Positions 19,501 through 29,200 of a stretch of DNA of 64,000 nt are shown here, piece by piece (within the stretch, counting starts at the first letter, position 1; every line of letters starts with the position of its first letter). Position numbers and translations under genes: made by a program. The notes below the pieces were generated by a model. The model made no database searches and was not told the origin of the DNA. It saw only the letters and a list, made by a program, of their open reading frames with translations. Source of the DNA: Verrucomicrobiota bacterium (GTDB lineage: Bacteria > Verrucomicrobiota > Verrucomicrobiia > Opitutales > Opitutaceae); assembly GCA_023391285.1 (NCBI GenBank), contig JAEWBF010000131.1:1-64000 (forward strand). The letters are read 5' to 3'.

Positions 19501-19762
19501 GGTGGAGGGCGTGCGAGTTCCAGTCGCCGGCGACGGAGAGCACCGCGGCTTTGAGATAGGGAACGAGTGGGCCGCGATGATCGACCGTGTCGCGATAGAG
19601 CACGGCGCCTTCGCGGATCTGTTGCGCCATCGTGACGGTGACGGCTTCGTCGAGGTTCCAGAGCGTGCGTTCGAGGAAAGGCAGCCGAAGGGCCGCAGTA
19701 GCGGCGAGGAGTGACGCGAGCCACAGCGCGGAGAGCAGCAGAGCACGGGAGCGTGGCGTCAT
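16538..19762 (-). CDS. Giant GT39-like protein with tandem C-terminal modules, paralogue 1
   Basis: This 1,074-residue protein has a GT39-like membrane half (residues 8-400) and a very long extracytoplasmic half. The loop LWNLDEAVTVTMAQQ is followed by LYRDTVDHRGPLVPYLK, nearly identical to the next three genes. GRDFAHYSLQLLPG marks a late membrane segment, and RLFVWGYFPEAHFF plus GLIPWTNLEYN mark the first soluble domain. Downstream are about three modules, a divergent one near 680 and clearer ones near 822 and 962. The last has NPADRGPQKARI and GYDWSYWTDF. The ATG at 19760-19762 is chosen because it aligns with the starts of its paralogues; an upstream ATG at 19825 would overlap the neighbour by 47 bp. 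It overlaps the next gene by 4 bp. Such long periplasmic tails are unusual for GT39 enzymes. Confidence 0.8.
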   Translation of the reverse strand: MTPRSRALLLSALWLASLLAATAALRLPFLERTLWNLDEAVTVTMAQQIREGAVLYRDTVDHRGPLVPYLKAAVLSVAGDWNSHALHLALAFSIGVVAFLLRSIGRHTGDPLAGSCAAITFIILSSVFIGSAESLAAHTEWFVVFFSAIGFWLFAHSHRHGSFLAGLPIGLAWIASCLSKQPGILDLGVALVLSAILAVREPALRTGLVRLWCGIASAFAFAGVLVAAYFWQHNALHDFAYYSWRYNTSLYVPEIPPLTRWFALFQPFSLGFTHAPALFVAALLALLLLLFCAPRDVARAHSPTPTFALLLLGWTASGLIASALSGRDFAHYSLQLLPGVSLAAGWLIARCIQILRTSAQRPPLRVAAVIALVLLGLVTTFDLNRALSTLEPKDDPHHLQLGTLLQRHSTPIDRLFVWGYFPEAHFFSQRLPATRFVYANFLSGLIPWTNLEYNLDTRYAVAPGAWSAFWSDYRTEPPALVLEAITRGYVKYPLLAQPALRDELIAHYAEVDRHLAEPLQMRLYRRLAPLRAPFSSETPVDPEITLHPAAIPSAPDLLEITVRSPRPATSVTLRRAGQPLRHVLLPNDRPAEATFFLRLADVTTPHPTTVDAVVDFGEHHSTSPALDLAPRLPRDPPLFSPAPVLEYGLEPLSPSSPSSAAWHFAPVGASTGWMTTDPFHLEFPRPAAATVLSFQWQPPGRRPNSPPAPLPAPEVFFVDASGQMSPLPLLAAPLSHDRQQLTTSLPPGPGHLQLNWDPAQHPPAPNPSVWIGQLRASAAGPAFHVRGLAHAPIVAESPSAFPWSSVAAPDSRWTTRVPARLVYPRPQHVESFVLDYGITELPTATGSIAVEVNFIHPDGRSENLFSRILESQLRAEDRQRQSSRVALPHAAPGTIEIKFGATSPDASPPPVYVHPLRAQGPGPDLVLSPDRILVPTESTTANGEPIRTQVNGRWIAHAPGFVVYPCPGDLHAVDFGFGLEEAAYRNDDGSPRSNGIHVFVEFRDDSEQPIELFARTLDPFNNPADRGPQKARIVTPGRPGRLVFYLHPGPHNDTGYDWSYWTDFTGETVTPSPP

Positions 19763-19778
19763 GGGCTGAGGGGACGGT

Positions 19779-22700
19779 TCACGGGGCGGTGGTGTCGCCG
19801 GATGACGCTTCGGTTGCGAGTTCACCGGTGAGAGCAGTGAGGTAGCTCCAGTCGAACGACTCGTTGTTGTTGCGGCCAGGCGAGAGTCGCACGATCAAGC
19901 GGCCGGCGCGTCCGGGGAGAACGACGCGAGCGTGCTGCAGTCCGCGGTGTTCAGGATTTGAATACGGGTCGAGGGCGCGGCGATAAAGGGTGACGGGATC
20001 GCGACCGGATTCGACGAACTCGATGATGGCTTCGATGCCATCGGAGCGACGGTGGCCGTGTTCGTCGGCGATGGCGTTGTCATCGAGGTGAAAACCGAAG
20101 GTCACGGCGTGAAGTTCCGGTGGGCACTCGTAGGTGACGCGGGAAGGCGCGTGTGCGACCCAGCCGTGTTCGGTGAAATGGCGGACGCGCGTGCCGTCGG
20201 CTCCAACGCTGTCGATCGGAAGAAGAATGCGATCAGGTGAGAGGATGAGGTCGGGACCGCCGCCGCGGGCGCGAACGCGAGATATGTAAGCGCGATTGGC
20301 GGGATTGGCGCCCCCGTAGGCGACGAATCTCAGTTCGACGTCGCCGGAGCCCTTTTCGGGGAGGACGACGGCGGCGGATTGAAGACCGCGATCGGCGGGG
20401 TTGTCGGCGGGTTGGAGGCCACGCGAGAGAAGATTCGTGCGAGCGCCGTCGTCGTGCACGAAGTTGATTTCGAGAATGGCGTGGGGAGGACGTTCGTCCG
20501 GGAGCGAGTCGCGTATCCCATATTCCACGACAAGCGATTCCATGCCGGGGAAACGGCGGTAAGCGAGGCGCGCGAAGGGATGCGCATCCCAGAGACCGTC
20601 GGGGGCGGGGCGGAGAGGTTCGTGGTCGTTTTGGAAGGCGACGAAAGGAGCGAGGGAGCGTTCGCCGAACCGAAGGGGTGGGCCGTTGGCTTCGCCGCGC
20701 AGGTCGGCTAGCCACAGCGCGGCCGTGGAAGAAGAAGAGAGAACAAGACGGCCGGGTTGAGCGGGAGGGAGGAGGGCGGTGACGAAGCGGATGCCGGAAG
20801 GGCCGTCGGTGCGTTGGAGAAAGACGGATTGTGGCGGTCCGTCTTCGGGAAGGAATTGGACGGCGAGATCGGTGGAGGATTCGGGCTCCACCAAGGCATC
20901 GCGCACGCCGGGGTCGGCACGCTGCCAGGCGAAGCGCAGAACGTGAAGGGTGGGAGGCTTCTCGAAGGTGAGAGAGAAGGGCCCGTGATGAGACCAACCG
21001 GAGAAGTTCTCGCGGCGTTCGAACTGCCAGCCGGTGACGTCGACAGGTGCGAGAGGATCCAACTCGCTGGAGCCGTAGGCGAGGACGGGCTTCGGAGAAG
21101 GCGGTCGGAGATCGAGCACCAAGCGGCGGGCGACATCGATCGCCGTCGAAACGGCGATGGAATCGGGACGTTCGATGACGGCGTCGAGAAGGATGCCGTG
21201 TGCGATCAGTTCGCTTTTGCGCAGGAGAAAACGCGCGGCGGGAAGATCGCGCGAAGGGAGGATGAGGCGGCGCAGGGTGCGGCCTCCCAGGCGAACGGAG
21301 ACGGCGATGGTTTCGGTTGGGAGTGGAACGGTGGCGACGATGAGATCGGATTGTGCGGGAGCGAGGGACACGTCGACCTGGAGCGTTTCGTCGATTGACG
21401 GAGGTGTCGCAGAGGGGAGCGCGAGAGAAGAAAGCGGGTGGTAGAAGCGAACGAAAGGCGGGCGTGGTTCGGCGGGAACGAGTTCGGCGAAACGATCGAC
21501 GACTTCGTCGCGCAGATCGGGTTGGGAAAGCAGCGGGTATTTGGAGTAGCCGCGCAATTGAGCATCGAGGATGAGGCGTGGCGGACGGGCGCGGTAGTCG
21601 CGCCAGAAGTTTTCCCAGGCGTTTGGAACGACGGCGTAGCGGGTGTCGATTTCCGGGGACAAGTTGGTCCACGGAATCATCCCGGTGATGTAATTGGTAT
21701 AAACGTAACGGGTGGACGGGAGGCGCCGGGCAGCGGCGTAGGCTTCGGGATAGTAGCCCCAGACGAGGATCGGATCGGATGGAGCGGTGACATTCCGGAC
21801 GAATTCACCGAGGCGGACGAGGCCGGAATCGTCGTGCGGGTGTATTCGGTTTCTGAATTCGCGCAGGCTGAATCCGGCCCAGACAAGAACCAGCGCAAGC
21901 GCGATGCGGGACAGGGTGCGAAAAAGGAAACGTTCGGAAGGAAGAGCCGGGATCCAGGCGAAAGCGCGAGCGAGGAACCAACCGCAGGCGAGGCTGAGGG
22001 CGGGGACGAGTTGAATCGCGTAATGCGAAAAGTCGCGGCCGCTGAGCATGGTGGAGGCGAGTCCCGAAGCGAACCAACCCAGGACGAGGAGCGGCAGGAG
22101 CGGAAGGGCGCGTTCGCGGTGGAAAAGCGCGGGGATCGCGAAACGCAGAGCGAGGAGAAGCGCGGGAACAGCGAGGAGAAGGGCAGCGGGAATCCAGGAG
22201 GCGGGAAGGGTCCAGGCGAGACGGGCGGCGGAGAGGCGTTCGGCGAGCGGAACTTCGGGGACGTAGAGGCGGGTGTTGAACGTCCAGCAGTAGTAAACGA
22301 AGTCGTCCCAGGCGTGATTGAGCCAGAAGTAGAGGCAGACGAGGATCCACGTGGCGGCGAAAGCGGTGATGCCGCCGAGAGCGAGACGGAGGAGTCGCGC
22401 GCGATCGGCGGGCGTGCGTTGGAGGACGAGGAGAAGGAGCGCGCCGGCGACGAGGAAATCGAGAACACCGGGCTGCTTGCAGAGGGAGCTGGCGGCGAAG
22501 GTGAGGCCAATGACGAAGCCGGAAAAAAATCCGCCGGCAGGGAGAGCGCGGACGAAGAGGCAGAAGCCGAGGGTGGAAAAGGCGATGACGAAGTGCTCGG
22601 TGTGAACGGCGAGGGTGTCGACGAAGCCCGGTATCAGAAAAATAAGGACGGTGAACGCGCCGGCGCTCCAGCGACCGGCGGAGCGATCGCCGAGACGAGT

Positions 22701-23012
22701 CGCGAGATCGAGGAGGCCAAAGGCGCAGAGCCCCATGACGGCGGCGAGGGCGAGGTGTTGAGCGCGGATGTTCCAATCGCCCGCGACGAAGAAGATGGCG
22801 GCTTTGAGATACGGAACGAGCGGGCTGCGATTGTCGGCAGCGTCGCGATAGAGAACGGCGCCCTCGCGAACCTGCTGCGCCATCGTGAAGGTGGAGCCCT
22901 CGTCGAGATTCCAGATTTCGCGATCGAGGAAAGGCCAGCGGAGCCAGAGGGCGGCGGTGACCAGAGCCAGCAGCCAGAAGAGCGAAGCGAGACGGGCAGG
23001 CGCGGCGGTCAT
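19779..23012 (-). CDS. Giant GT39-like protein with tandem C-terminal modules, paralogue 2
   Basis: This 1,077-residue paralogue has the same layout. The acidic loop IWNLDEGSTFTMAQQ sits at residues 33-47 and is followed by LYRDAADNRSPLVPYLK. There are about ten helices to residue 390, and GRDFSHYAIQLVPA lies in the late membrane part. The soluble domain begins near 415 with VWGYYPEAYAA and GMIPWTNLSPEID. Three C-terminal modules follow, one weak near 680 and others near 819 and 959. The last contains NPEHRGLQHARVVLP and ends FDWSYLTALTGEL. GGGPDLILSPDRILLP separates the last two modules and is nearly the same in paralogue 1. Its start overlaps the stop of the upstream paralogue (ATGA). I infer periplasmic sugar transfer with the modules binding glycan or each other; this is untested. 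Confidence 0.8.
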   Translation of the reverse strand: MTAAPARLASLFWLLALVTAALWLRWPFLDREIWNLDEGSTFTMAQQVREGAVLYRDAADNRSPLVPYLKAAIFFVAGDWNIRAQHLALAAVMGLCAFGLLDLATRLGDRSAGRWSAGAFTVLIFLIPGFVDTLAVHTEHFVIAFSTLGFCLFVRALPAGGFFSGFVIGLTFAASSLCKQPGVLDFLVAGALLLLVLQRTPADRARLLRLALGGITAFAATWILVCLYFWLNHAWDDFVYYCWTFNTRLYVPEVPLAERLSAARLAWTLPASWIPAALLLAVPALLLALRFAIPALFHRERALPLLPLLVLGWFASGLASTMLSGRDFSHYAIQLVPALSLACGWFLARAFAWIPALPSERFLFRTLSRIALALVLVWAGFSLREFRNRIHPHDDSGLVRLGEFVRNVTAPSDPILVWGYYPEAYAAARRLPSTRYVYTNYITGMIPWTNLSPEIDTRYAVVPNAWENFWRDYRARPPRLILDAQLRGYSKYPLLSQPDLRDEVVDRFAELVPAEPRPPFVRFYHPLSSLALPSATPPSIDETLQVDVSLAPAQSDLIVATVPLPTETIAVSVRLGGRTLRRLILPSRDLPAARFLLRKSELIAHGILLDAVIERPDSIAVSTAIDVARRLVLDLRPPSPKPVLAYGSSELDPLAPVDVTGWQFERRENFSGWSHHGPFSLTFEKPPTLHVLRFAWQRADPGVRDALVEPESSTDLAVQFLPEDGPPQSVFLQRTDGPSGIRFVTALLPPAQPGRLVLSSSSTAALWLADLRGEANGPPLRFGERSLAPFVAFQNDHEPLRPAPDGLWDAHPFARLAYRRFPGMESLVVEYGIRDSLPDERPPHAILEINFVHDDGARTNLLSRGLQPADNPADRGLQSAAVVLPEKGSGDVELRFVAYGGANPANRAYISRVRARGGGPDLILSPDRILLPIDSVGADGTRVRHFTEHGWVAHAPSRVTYECPPELHAVTFGFHLDDNAIADEHGHRRSDGIEAIIEFVESGRDPVTLYRRALDPYSNPEHRGLQHARVVLPGRAGRLIVRLSPGRNNNESFDWSYLTALTGELATEASSGDTTAP

Positions 23013-26000
23013 GGCGCGGACGACGGCGGGACTTGAAGCGGTGAAGAAATTGCGCCGTCAAAGCGGGACCAATACGCCCAGTCGTAGGAGTTGTTGTTGG
23101 CGGGGCCGGAGAGGAGGCGAACGATCAAGCGGCCGGGGACGGCAGGGGGGAGTTCGATGGTTGAGGATTGTTCGCCGCGGTCGTCGGGTCGGTTGAAGGG
23201 ATCGAGGGTGCGGCGGAAAAGCTCGGCGGCGGGACCAGAGGAAGGTTGGAACAGGACGAGGAGTTCCACGCCGTCGGAGCGGCGCGTTTGGGCATCGGGA
23301 TCCTGCACGGCGGAATCGAGCAAGCCGTAGCGCAGCGTGACGGATGCGAGATCGAGAGGGCGTGAGTAGATGAGTTCGGCGTTGGCGTGCGCACCCCAGC
23401 GATCGTCCGGGAGGTAGCGCAGCGGTTGAGAGCCGAGTTCGTGGGCGACGATGGGAGCGATCAAGCGGCCGTCGGGAAGGTGGAGTGTGGGGCCGTTTTC
23501 GCGGGCGGTGAGATCGCTGAGCCAGACCCAATCCCAGCCAGCGTCGTGGTGGGGGCCGGGTTCGATGCGGAGTTGAAGGCGGGTGCCGGGAGCGTCGGAG
23601 GGGATTTCGATGGTGGCGTGCTGAGGACCGCGATGGGTGGGTTGGTTGAATGGCTCGAGACGCCGCGAGAAGAGAGGCCGAGTGAGGCTGTCGGCGTCGT
23701 CGGTGAGTTCGACGATGAGATCGACGCCGTCGGTGTGGCTGTCGGTTTGAGCGAAGGCGGTGTCTTCGATGCCGAAGTCGAATGCGAGGGCGCGGAGTTG
23801 AGGCGAGCGTTGCCAGACGAAACGAGACGGCGAGTGGGCGGACCAGATGCCGGGGTTGATCGCGGTGGTGGGCTGGCCGTCGCGAGTGCTGGCGATGAGC
23901 GGGAGCGCGGCGCTGTCGGAGAGCGGAAGGAGCGGGCCGTGAGTGGTGGAGTGGAGATTCGTGAAGTAGATCCAGTCGTGATTGGGAATATTGTTGGCGC
24001 CGGCGAGGAAGCGGAAGACGAGGAGGCCAGGGCCGAGGGGCGGAAGTTCGATGCGCTCGTGCTGGATTTCGCGATCGAGGCGCGAAGTGAGGGGATGGAG
24101 GCGTTTCTCGAAAAGACGCGTCGGCGGGGCGGATTCGGAGCGGTGTTCGATCACGACATCATAACCATCGGAGAGACCCCAAGCCGCCATTTCCAGGCCG
24201 TGGGAAAATTCGAAATAGCGAACGCCAACGGGATGTTGGTAGGCGATTTCGATCGGAGCGGTGAGTTTCCAATGGCCGGGTTGATCAGGGGAAGGCTTCG
24301 GATCGCCGCCGGGGGTATCGACGTGAAGCGGAGTGAAGGTGTGGCGATCGATACGGAATTCGGGGCCGGCGGGGCGCTCGTGGGCGATGGCTTCGGCGTA
24401 AGCGCCGAAGTCGAAGGGAGCGCTGACGGTAGAACGATCGGACGTGACAACAACGACGTGAAAGGGAGTGCCGGGAGACGTGGCGGGATCGATGGAGAAA
24501 AGGACGTCGACGGGTTCTGAAGGAGGATGATCGATCGCGGCGATGCGGCGGTGGTTGGCGTAGAGATCGACGCGGAGCGCTCCGGGCGGAGCGGAGACGT
24601 GAAGGCGCGGAGGCTCGTGGCGAAGGAAGCTGCGATGCCCGGAGAGGACGATCGAAGGATTCTCGTTCAAATCGCCATCGAGAGGCTCGTCTGCGGTGGG
24701 AGTGAGGCGGCGGAAGAGGCGAACGCCGAGACGATCGGCGTGCGTGGAGGTGACTTGAGCGTAGTGGCGTTGGAGGCGTTGAGCTAACGCGGGGCGGGCG
24801 AGGAGAGGGAATTTGAAGTATCCGCGAGATGCGCCGGTGTCGACGACGAGGGTGGGAGGGCGCTTGTCCCAGTCGGAGAGGAGGAGATCATCGGCGCCGG
24901 GGACGACGGAGTCGGCGGTGTCGATGAGCGGATCGAGATTGGTCCACGGGACGAGGCCGGTGACGAAATTCGAGTAGAGGAAACGGGTGGCGGGGAGACG
25001 TTGGGAGAAAAAGTGAATTTCGGGGAAATAGCCCCAGACGAAGATGCGCTCGCGGGGGGTGGTGAGCGATTGGATGAGCTGACCGATGGCGGGGACGTCG
25101 CGATCGAGTGGGTCCATTTCGCGCGCGCGACGGGCATAGTCGAAGACGAGTGCGATCGTGACGGCGGCGAGGGCAGCGGAGGAGGCGAGGCGACGCGCGC
25201 GGATGGGCGCGCAAGGGTGCGCGAAGCGGATCAGGTGGGCGAGGGCCCAGCCAGCGGCGAGGCTGAATGCGGGAACGCATTGAGCGCTGTAGTGGGCGAA
25301 GTGGCGGCCGCTGAGGCCGGTGGAGAGGATGCCGCTGGCGGACCATCCGAGGATGAGCCACACGAGAAGAGGAAACGGAGCGGAGCGAGAAGCGAGTGAG
25401 CGAAGGGCAACGACGAGCAGGCCAACGGCGGCGGCAAGGGTGAGAAGGAAGAGGAGCGGGGAGGCGGACCAGAGGAGCGCGAAGGGATCGACCATCGCGG
25501 CGAGGCGTTCGAGGCGCGGAACGGCGGGGACGTAGATGTCGGTGTTGTAGGTAAAAGTATAATACAGCGCGTCGCGGAGGGCACCGTGGGTCGCGTAGTG
25601 AACGGCGAAGGCGGCGACAGGAAGCGCAGCACCGGCGAGCAGGCCGGCGAAGTGGCGGAGATAATTGCGGAGTTGGGCGGGTTGTTTAAATGCAAGGAGG
25701 GCGAGCAGAACCCAGGTGACGCCGAAATCGAGGAGCGCGGGTTGTTTGCAGAGGAAGCCGCAGCCGAAGAGGAAGCCGGCGGGGAGGGCGGTGAGAAACC
25801 CCGGGCGGGCGAGCGACCAGGCGAAAGCGGCGAATCCGAAGGTGGAGAAGACGGCGACGAACCAGCCGTTGTGGGCGGCGAGGGCGTCGTATTTATCGAG
25901 GAGCAGGAAACTGAGCGGCGTGAAAACGAGCGCGGCGGCGATGCCGGTGAGGGAGTCGCCGAGGCGGCGGGCGATACGCCAAAGGGCGAACGCAGAGGCG

Positions 26001-26275
26001 CCGAGGGCGAGCGCGAGCGCGACGTGGACGGCGCGGGCGTTCCAGGCGCCGGCGACTTCGAAGACGGCGGCTTTGAGATAGGGGACAAGCGGTCCGCGGT
26101 GATCGGCGGCGTCGCGATAGAGGATGTCACCGGCGCGAAGCTGCTCGGCCATGGTGAAGGTGACACCCTCGTCGAGGTTCCAGAGCTGGCGAGAGAGGAA
26201 GGGCGCGCGGAGAGCCCAGGCGGCAAAGAGGAGAGCCGCGAAAAAGAGAAGCGGGACGAGGCGCGCGCGAGTCAT
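23009..26275 (-). CDS. Giant GT39-like protein with tandem C-terminal modules, paralogue 3
   Basis: This 1,088-residue paralogue carries LWNLDEGVTFTMAEQ and LYRDAADHRGPLVPYLK in its first outer loop, and GRHFAHYSAQCVPA near the end of the membrane half. The soluble domain has FVWGYFPEIHFF and TGLVPWTNLDPLID. Three clear modules start near residues 678, 820 and 968, about 145 residues apart. They carry LGPGLLVFRFLAGANN with HDWIYFTNL, then THRGPQHATIEIP with GWDWVWLSDL, and finally DDRGEQSSTIELPP with YDWAYWSRF. Modules 1 and 3 keep the N in GxxNN, whereas module 2 has HHDAG. It overlaps both neighbours by 4 bp. The regular spacing shows that the modules arose by internal duplication. Confidence 0.8.
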   Translation of the reverse strand: MTRARLVPLLFFAALLFAAWALRAPFLSRQLWNLDEGVTFTMAEQLRAGDILYRDAADHRGPLVPYLKAAVFEVAGAWNARAVHVALALALGASAFALWRIARRLGDSLTGIAAALVFTPLSFLLLDKYDALAAHNGWFVAVFSTFGFAAFAWSLARPGFLTALPAGFLFGCGFLCKQPALLDFGVTWVLLALLAFKQPAQLRNYLRHFAGLLAGAALPVAAFAVHYATHGALRDALYYTFTYNTDIYVPAVPRLERLAAMVDPFALLWSASPLLFLLTLAAAVGLLVVALRSLASRSAPFPLLVWLILGWSASGILSTGLSGRHFAHYSAQCVPAFSLAAGWALAHLIRFAHPCAPIRARRLASSAALAAVTIALVFDYARRAREMDPLDRDVPAIGQLIQSLTTPRERIFVWGYFPEIHFFSQRLPATRFLYSNFVTGLVPWTNLDPLIDTADSVVPGADDLLLSDWDKRPPTLVVDTGASRGYFKFPLLARPALAQRLQRHYAQVTSTHADRLGVRLFRRLTPTADEPLDGDLNENPSIVLSGHRSFLRHEPPRLHVSAPPGALRVDLYANHRRIAAIDHPPSEPVDVLFSIDPATSPGTPFHVVVVTSDRSTVSAPFDFGAYAEAIAHERPAGPEFRIDRHTFTPLHVDTPGGDPKPSPDQPGHWKLTAPIEIAYQHPVGVRYFEFSHGLEMAAWGLSDGYDVVIEHRSESAPPTRLFEKRLHPLTSRLDREIQHERIELPPLGPGLLVFRFLAGANNIPNHDWIYFTNLHSTTHGPLLPLSDSAALPLIASTRDGQPTTAINPGIWSAHSPSRFVWQRSPQLRALAFDFGIEDTAFAQTDSHTDGVDLIVELTDDADSLTRPLFSRRLEPFNQPTHRGPQHATIEIPSDAPGTRLQLRIEPGPHHDAGWDWVWLSDLTARENGPTLHLPDGRLIAPIVAHELGSQPLRYLPDDRWGAHANAELIYSRPLDLASVTLRYGLLDSAVQDPDAQTRRSDGVELLVLFQPSSGPAAELFRRTLDPFNRPDDRGEQSSTIELPPAVPGRLIVRLLSGPANNNSYDWAYWSRFDGAISSPLQVPPSSAP

Positions 26276-29200
26276 GGCGTGGCCCCGGGCGTGGGAGCAG
26301 CGCGCGAGCGTTCGTCGTTACGCAGGCTTTCGCCTTCGAAGCGGCCCCAAAAACCCCAGTCGAAGGCGTTGTTGTTGTGCGGACCGGGGGAGAGGCGGAA
26401 GAGAAGACGACCGGATTCGAAAGGCGGGAGGTCGAGCGTGGAGGTTTGTTCGCCGAGGTCGGAAGGATTGTGGAATGGGTCGAGGGGGCGGCGGAAGAGT
26501 TCGACGGAGGGAGCGCCTGAGGAAGGTTCGAAGGAGACGATCATTTCGGCGCCGTCGCTGCGTTGTTGGCCGGATTCATCGCGATCCGCTCCGGAGGAGA
26601 GACCGTAGCGGAACGTCACGCGCGTGAGATCGGCGGGGCGATCGTAGATGAGTTGGGCGTCGGCATGGGCACCCCAATCAGCGGGACCGTTGCGTTTGGA
26701 AGGATCTCCGCTCGGTTCGACGGTGTAGCTGGAGATCGGGAGAAGTTCGCGACCGGAAGAAAGGATGATGGAAGGACCGTAGCCTTCGGCGTGGAGGGCG
26801 CCGATCCAGGCCCAGTCCCAACTGGCGTCATTGTTTGGGCCGGCGTCGGTGCGGAGGACGAGGGTGCCGGAGCGTTTGGGCGGGAGTTCGACGCGGGTGA
26901 TTTGTTCGCCGCGATGTTCAGGGTGATTGAAGGGCGTGAGCGTGCGGCTGAAGAGCGGGTGGACCTGCTGTTGTTCGTCGATCAGCTCGAGCGTGAACAC
27001 AACGCCGTCGGTGTGTCCGGTAGGGGAAGTGTAAGCACCCTCTTCGATGCCGTAGTGGAAGGTGAGGGCGGCGAGGTGAGGCGGACGCGGCCATTCGAAT
27101 CGCGTCGGTGCGTGGGCGAGCCATTGGCCGGATGTATTTCTCAATGCCGAGGTGGAGGATGTCGCAGAGGAATGAGGGACGATGAGATCGTCGCTGAGAT
27201 GCAGGAGCGGGCCGGGTGTGTGGCCGCGAAGCTGGCCGAAGTAGATCCAGTCGAAGTTGGGCTGGTTGTGAGGGCCGGCGAGGAAGCGGAAGACGAGACG
27301 CGAGCCGGACGACGGCGGGAGAGACAGTGTGACCTGTTGGGGTGTTTGATCGGCGGCGACGGTGCTCACGTGCATGCGGCGCTCGTGCAGGATCGTGCGC
27401 TGGCCGGCGGGGTCGATGAGCAGGACTTGGAGATCGTAGCCATCCGTGTGGCCGCGCGAGTCGAGATAACCGCCGTGAACGAAGGAAAGTGAACGAAGGC
27501 CGTCGGGGACGGGATATTCGAGCTCGGCGGGGGCGTCGATGCGCCAGGTTTCCGGGTGTTCGGGGGACGGGGCGAGTTCGCCGAAGAGAGAATCGGTCGC
27601 GACGGGCGCGAGCGAAGAATCGGCGAGCTGAAGCGTGGGACCGGCGATGGGCTCGATGCGAGCATGGCCGCTGAAGGCGTGGAAATCGAAGACGGGGCTG
27701 AGCGATTGAGTGCCGTCGGCGGCGGTGAGACGTGCGCGGATTTCACGCGACGCGGGGTGGCGGCCGTCGAGAAAGAATTCGGCATCGATGGGCTGGGTGG
27801 CGGGATGGACGAGGGAAGCGATGGAGTGCGAGCCGGCGAAGAGATCGATGCGTGTGGCGGGGTGGTTGCTGCGAACACGTAGGCGGGGCGGTTCGTGGCG
27901 ACGATGTTCGTGGATGCCGGAGAGGAGAATGGAGTTGTCGACGGGAAGGGTTGCATCGAGGGGCGGCGTTTGGGCGATGGGAAGCAGCCGGCGAAACACC
28001 TTCATGCTATAGAACGAGGCGACCTGGGCGTAGTGAGTGCGGAGGTCGGACCAAAGTTCGGGTTGGGCGTGAAGCGGGTATTTTAGGTAGCCGCGGGCGC
28101 CGCCGGTTTCGACGATGACCTCTGGTGGAGTGCGGCGGAGGTCGGCGAGGAGCTGTTGCGGCGAATCGGGAACGATCGCGTAGCTTGTATCGATCAAGGG
28201 ATCGAGATTTGTCCAAGGGACGAGGCCGGTGACGAAATTGGTGTAGATGAAACGAGTAGCGGGGAGACGTTGAGAGAGCGCGTAGAGCTCGGGATAGTAG
28301 CCCCAGACGAAGACACGGTCGGACGGGGCGGAGTGAGCACGGATGAGTTTTGAGATTTCGATCGGAAATGTGTCAGGCTGGGCGAGCACACGCGCGCGAC
28401 GCGTGTAGGAAAAGACGAGCGTTCCGATGGCGAAGGCCGTGATGGAGCAGGCGATCCAAGAAAGGGCGACGGGGCGGCGGGACCGGCAGGCGGCGATGAG
28501 TCGCGAGAGAGCCCAGCCAGAGGCGAGACTGAGCGGTGCGACGAGTTGGGTGCTGTAGTGGGAAAACGTGCGGCCGCTGAGGCCGGTCGAGATCAAACCA
28601 GATGCGCACCAACCGAGGGTGAGCCAGACGAGGAGTTGAGGTTGGAAGGGGCGACGGAGGACGTCGCGGGCGGCGCGCGAAAGGAGGGCGACGGCGGCGG
28701 CGATGGCTAGGAAGAGGACGAAGGGGGCGTTGGCCCAGGCGAGCGCGAAAGGCGCGCGCATGCCGGCGAGGCGCTCGAGTAGCGGGGCGTCGGCGATGTA
28801 GATGTCGGTGTTATAGGTGAACGCGTAGTAGAGGGCTTCGTGCCAAGCGCCATTTGCGGCGAAGTAGATGGCGAACGCAGTGACGGGAAGAAGCGCGCCG
28901 AGCGCTGAGGCGAACCAGAGGCGAACAAGGGCGGTGCTGCGGGAGCGATCTTGAAGGATGAGGAGCGCGAGCAGGACCCAAACGACGAGATAATCGAGGA
29001 GGCCGGGTTGCTTGCAGAGAAAGGAAAGTCCGAACAGCCCGCCGAAGATCAAGCCGCGGAGGAAGGTGGGTCGGTCGAGTGCTGCGACGAATGTGGCGAA
29101 ACCGAACGCGGAGAATGCTGCGAGGAACCAGCCGGTATGGGCAGAGATCGCGTCGGCGGGATCGAGCAGCGTGATGCTGAGGAAGGTGAAAATTGTCGCT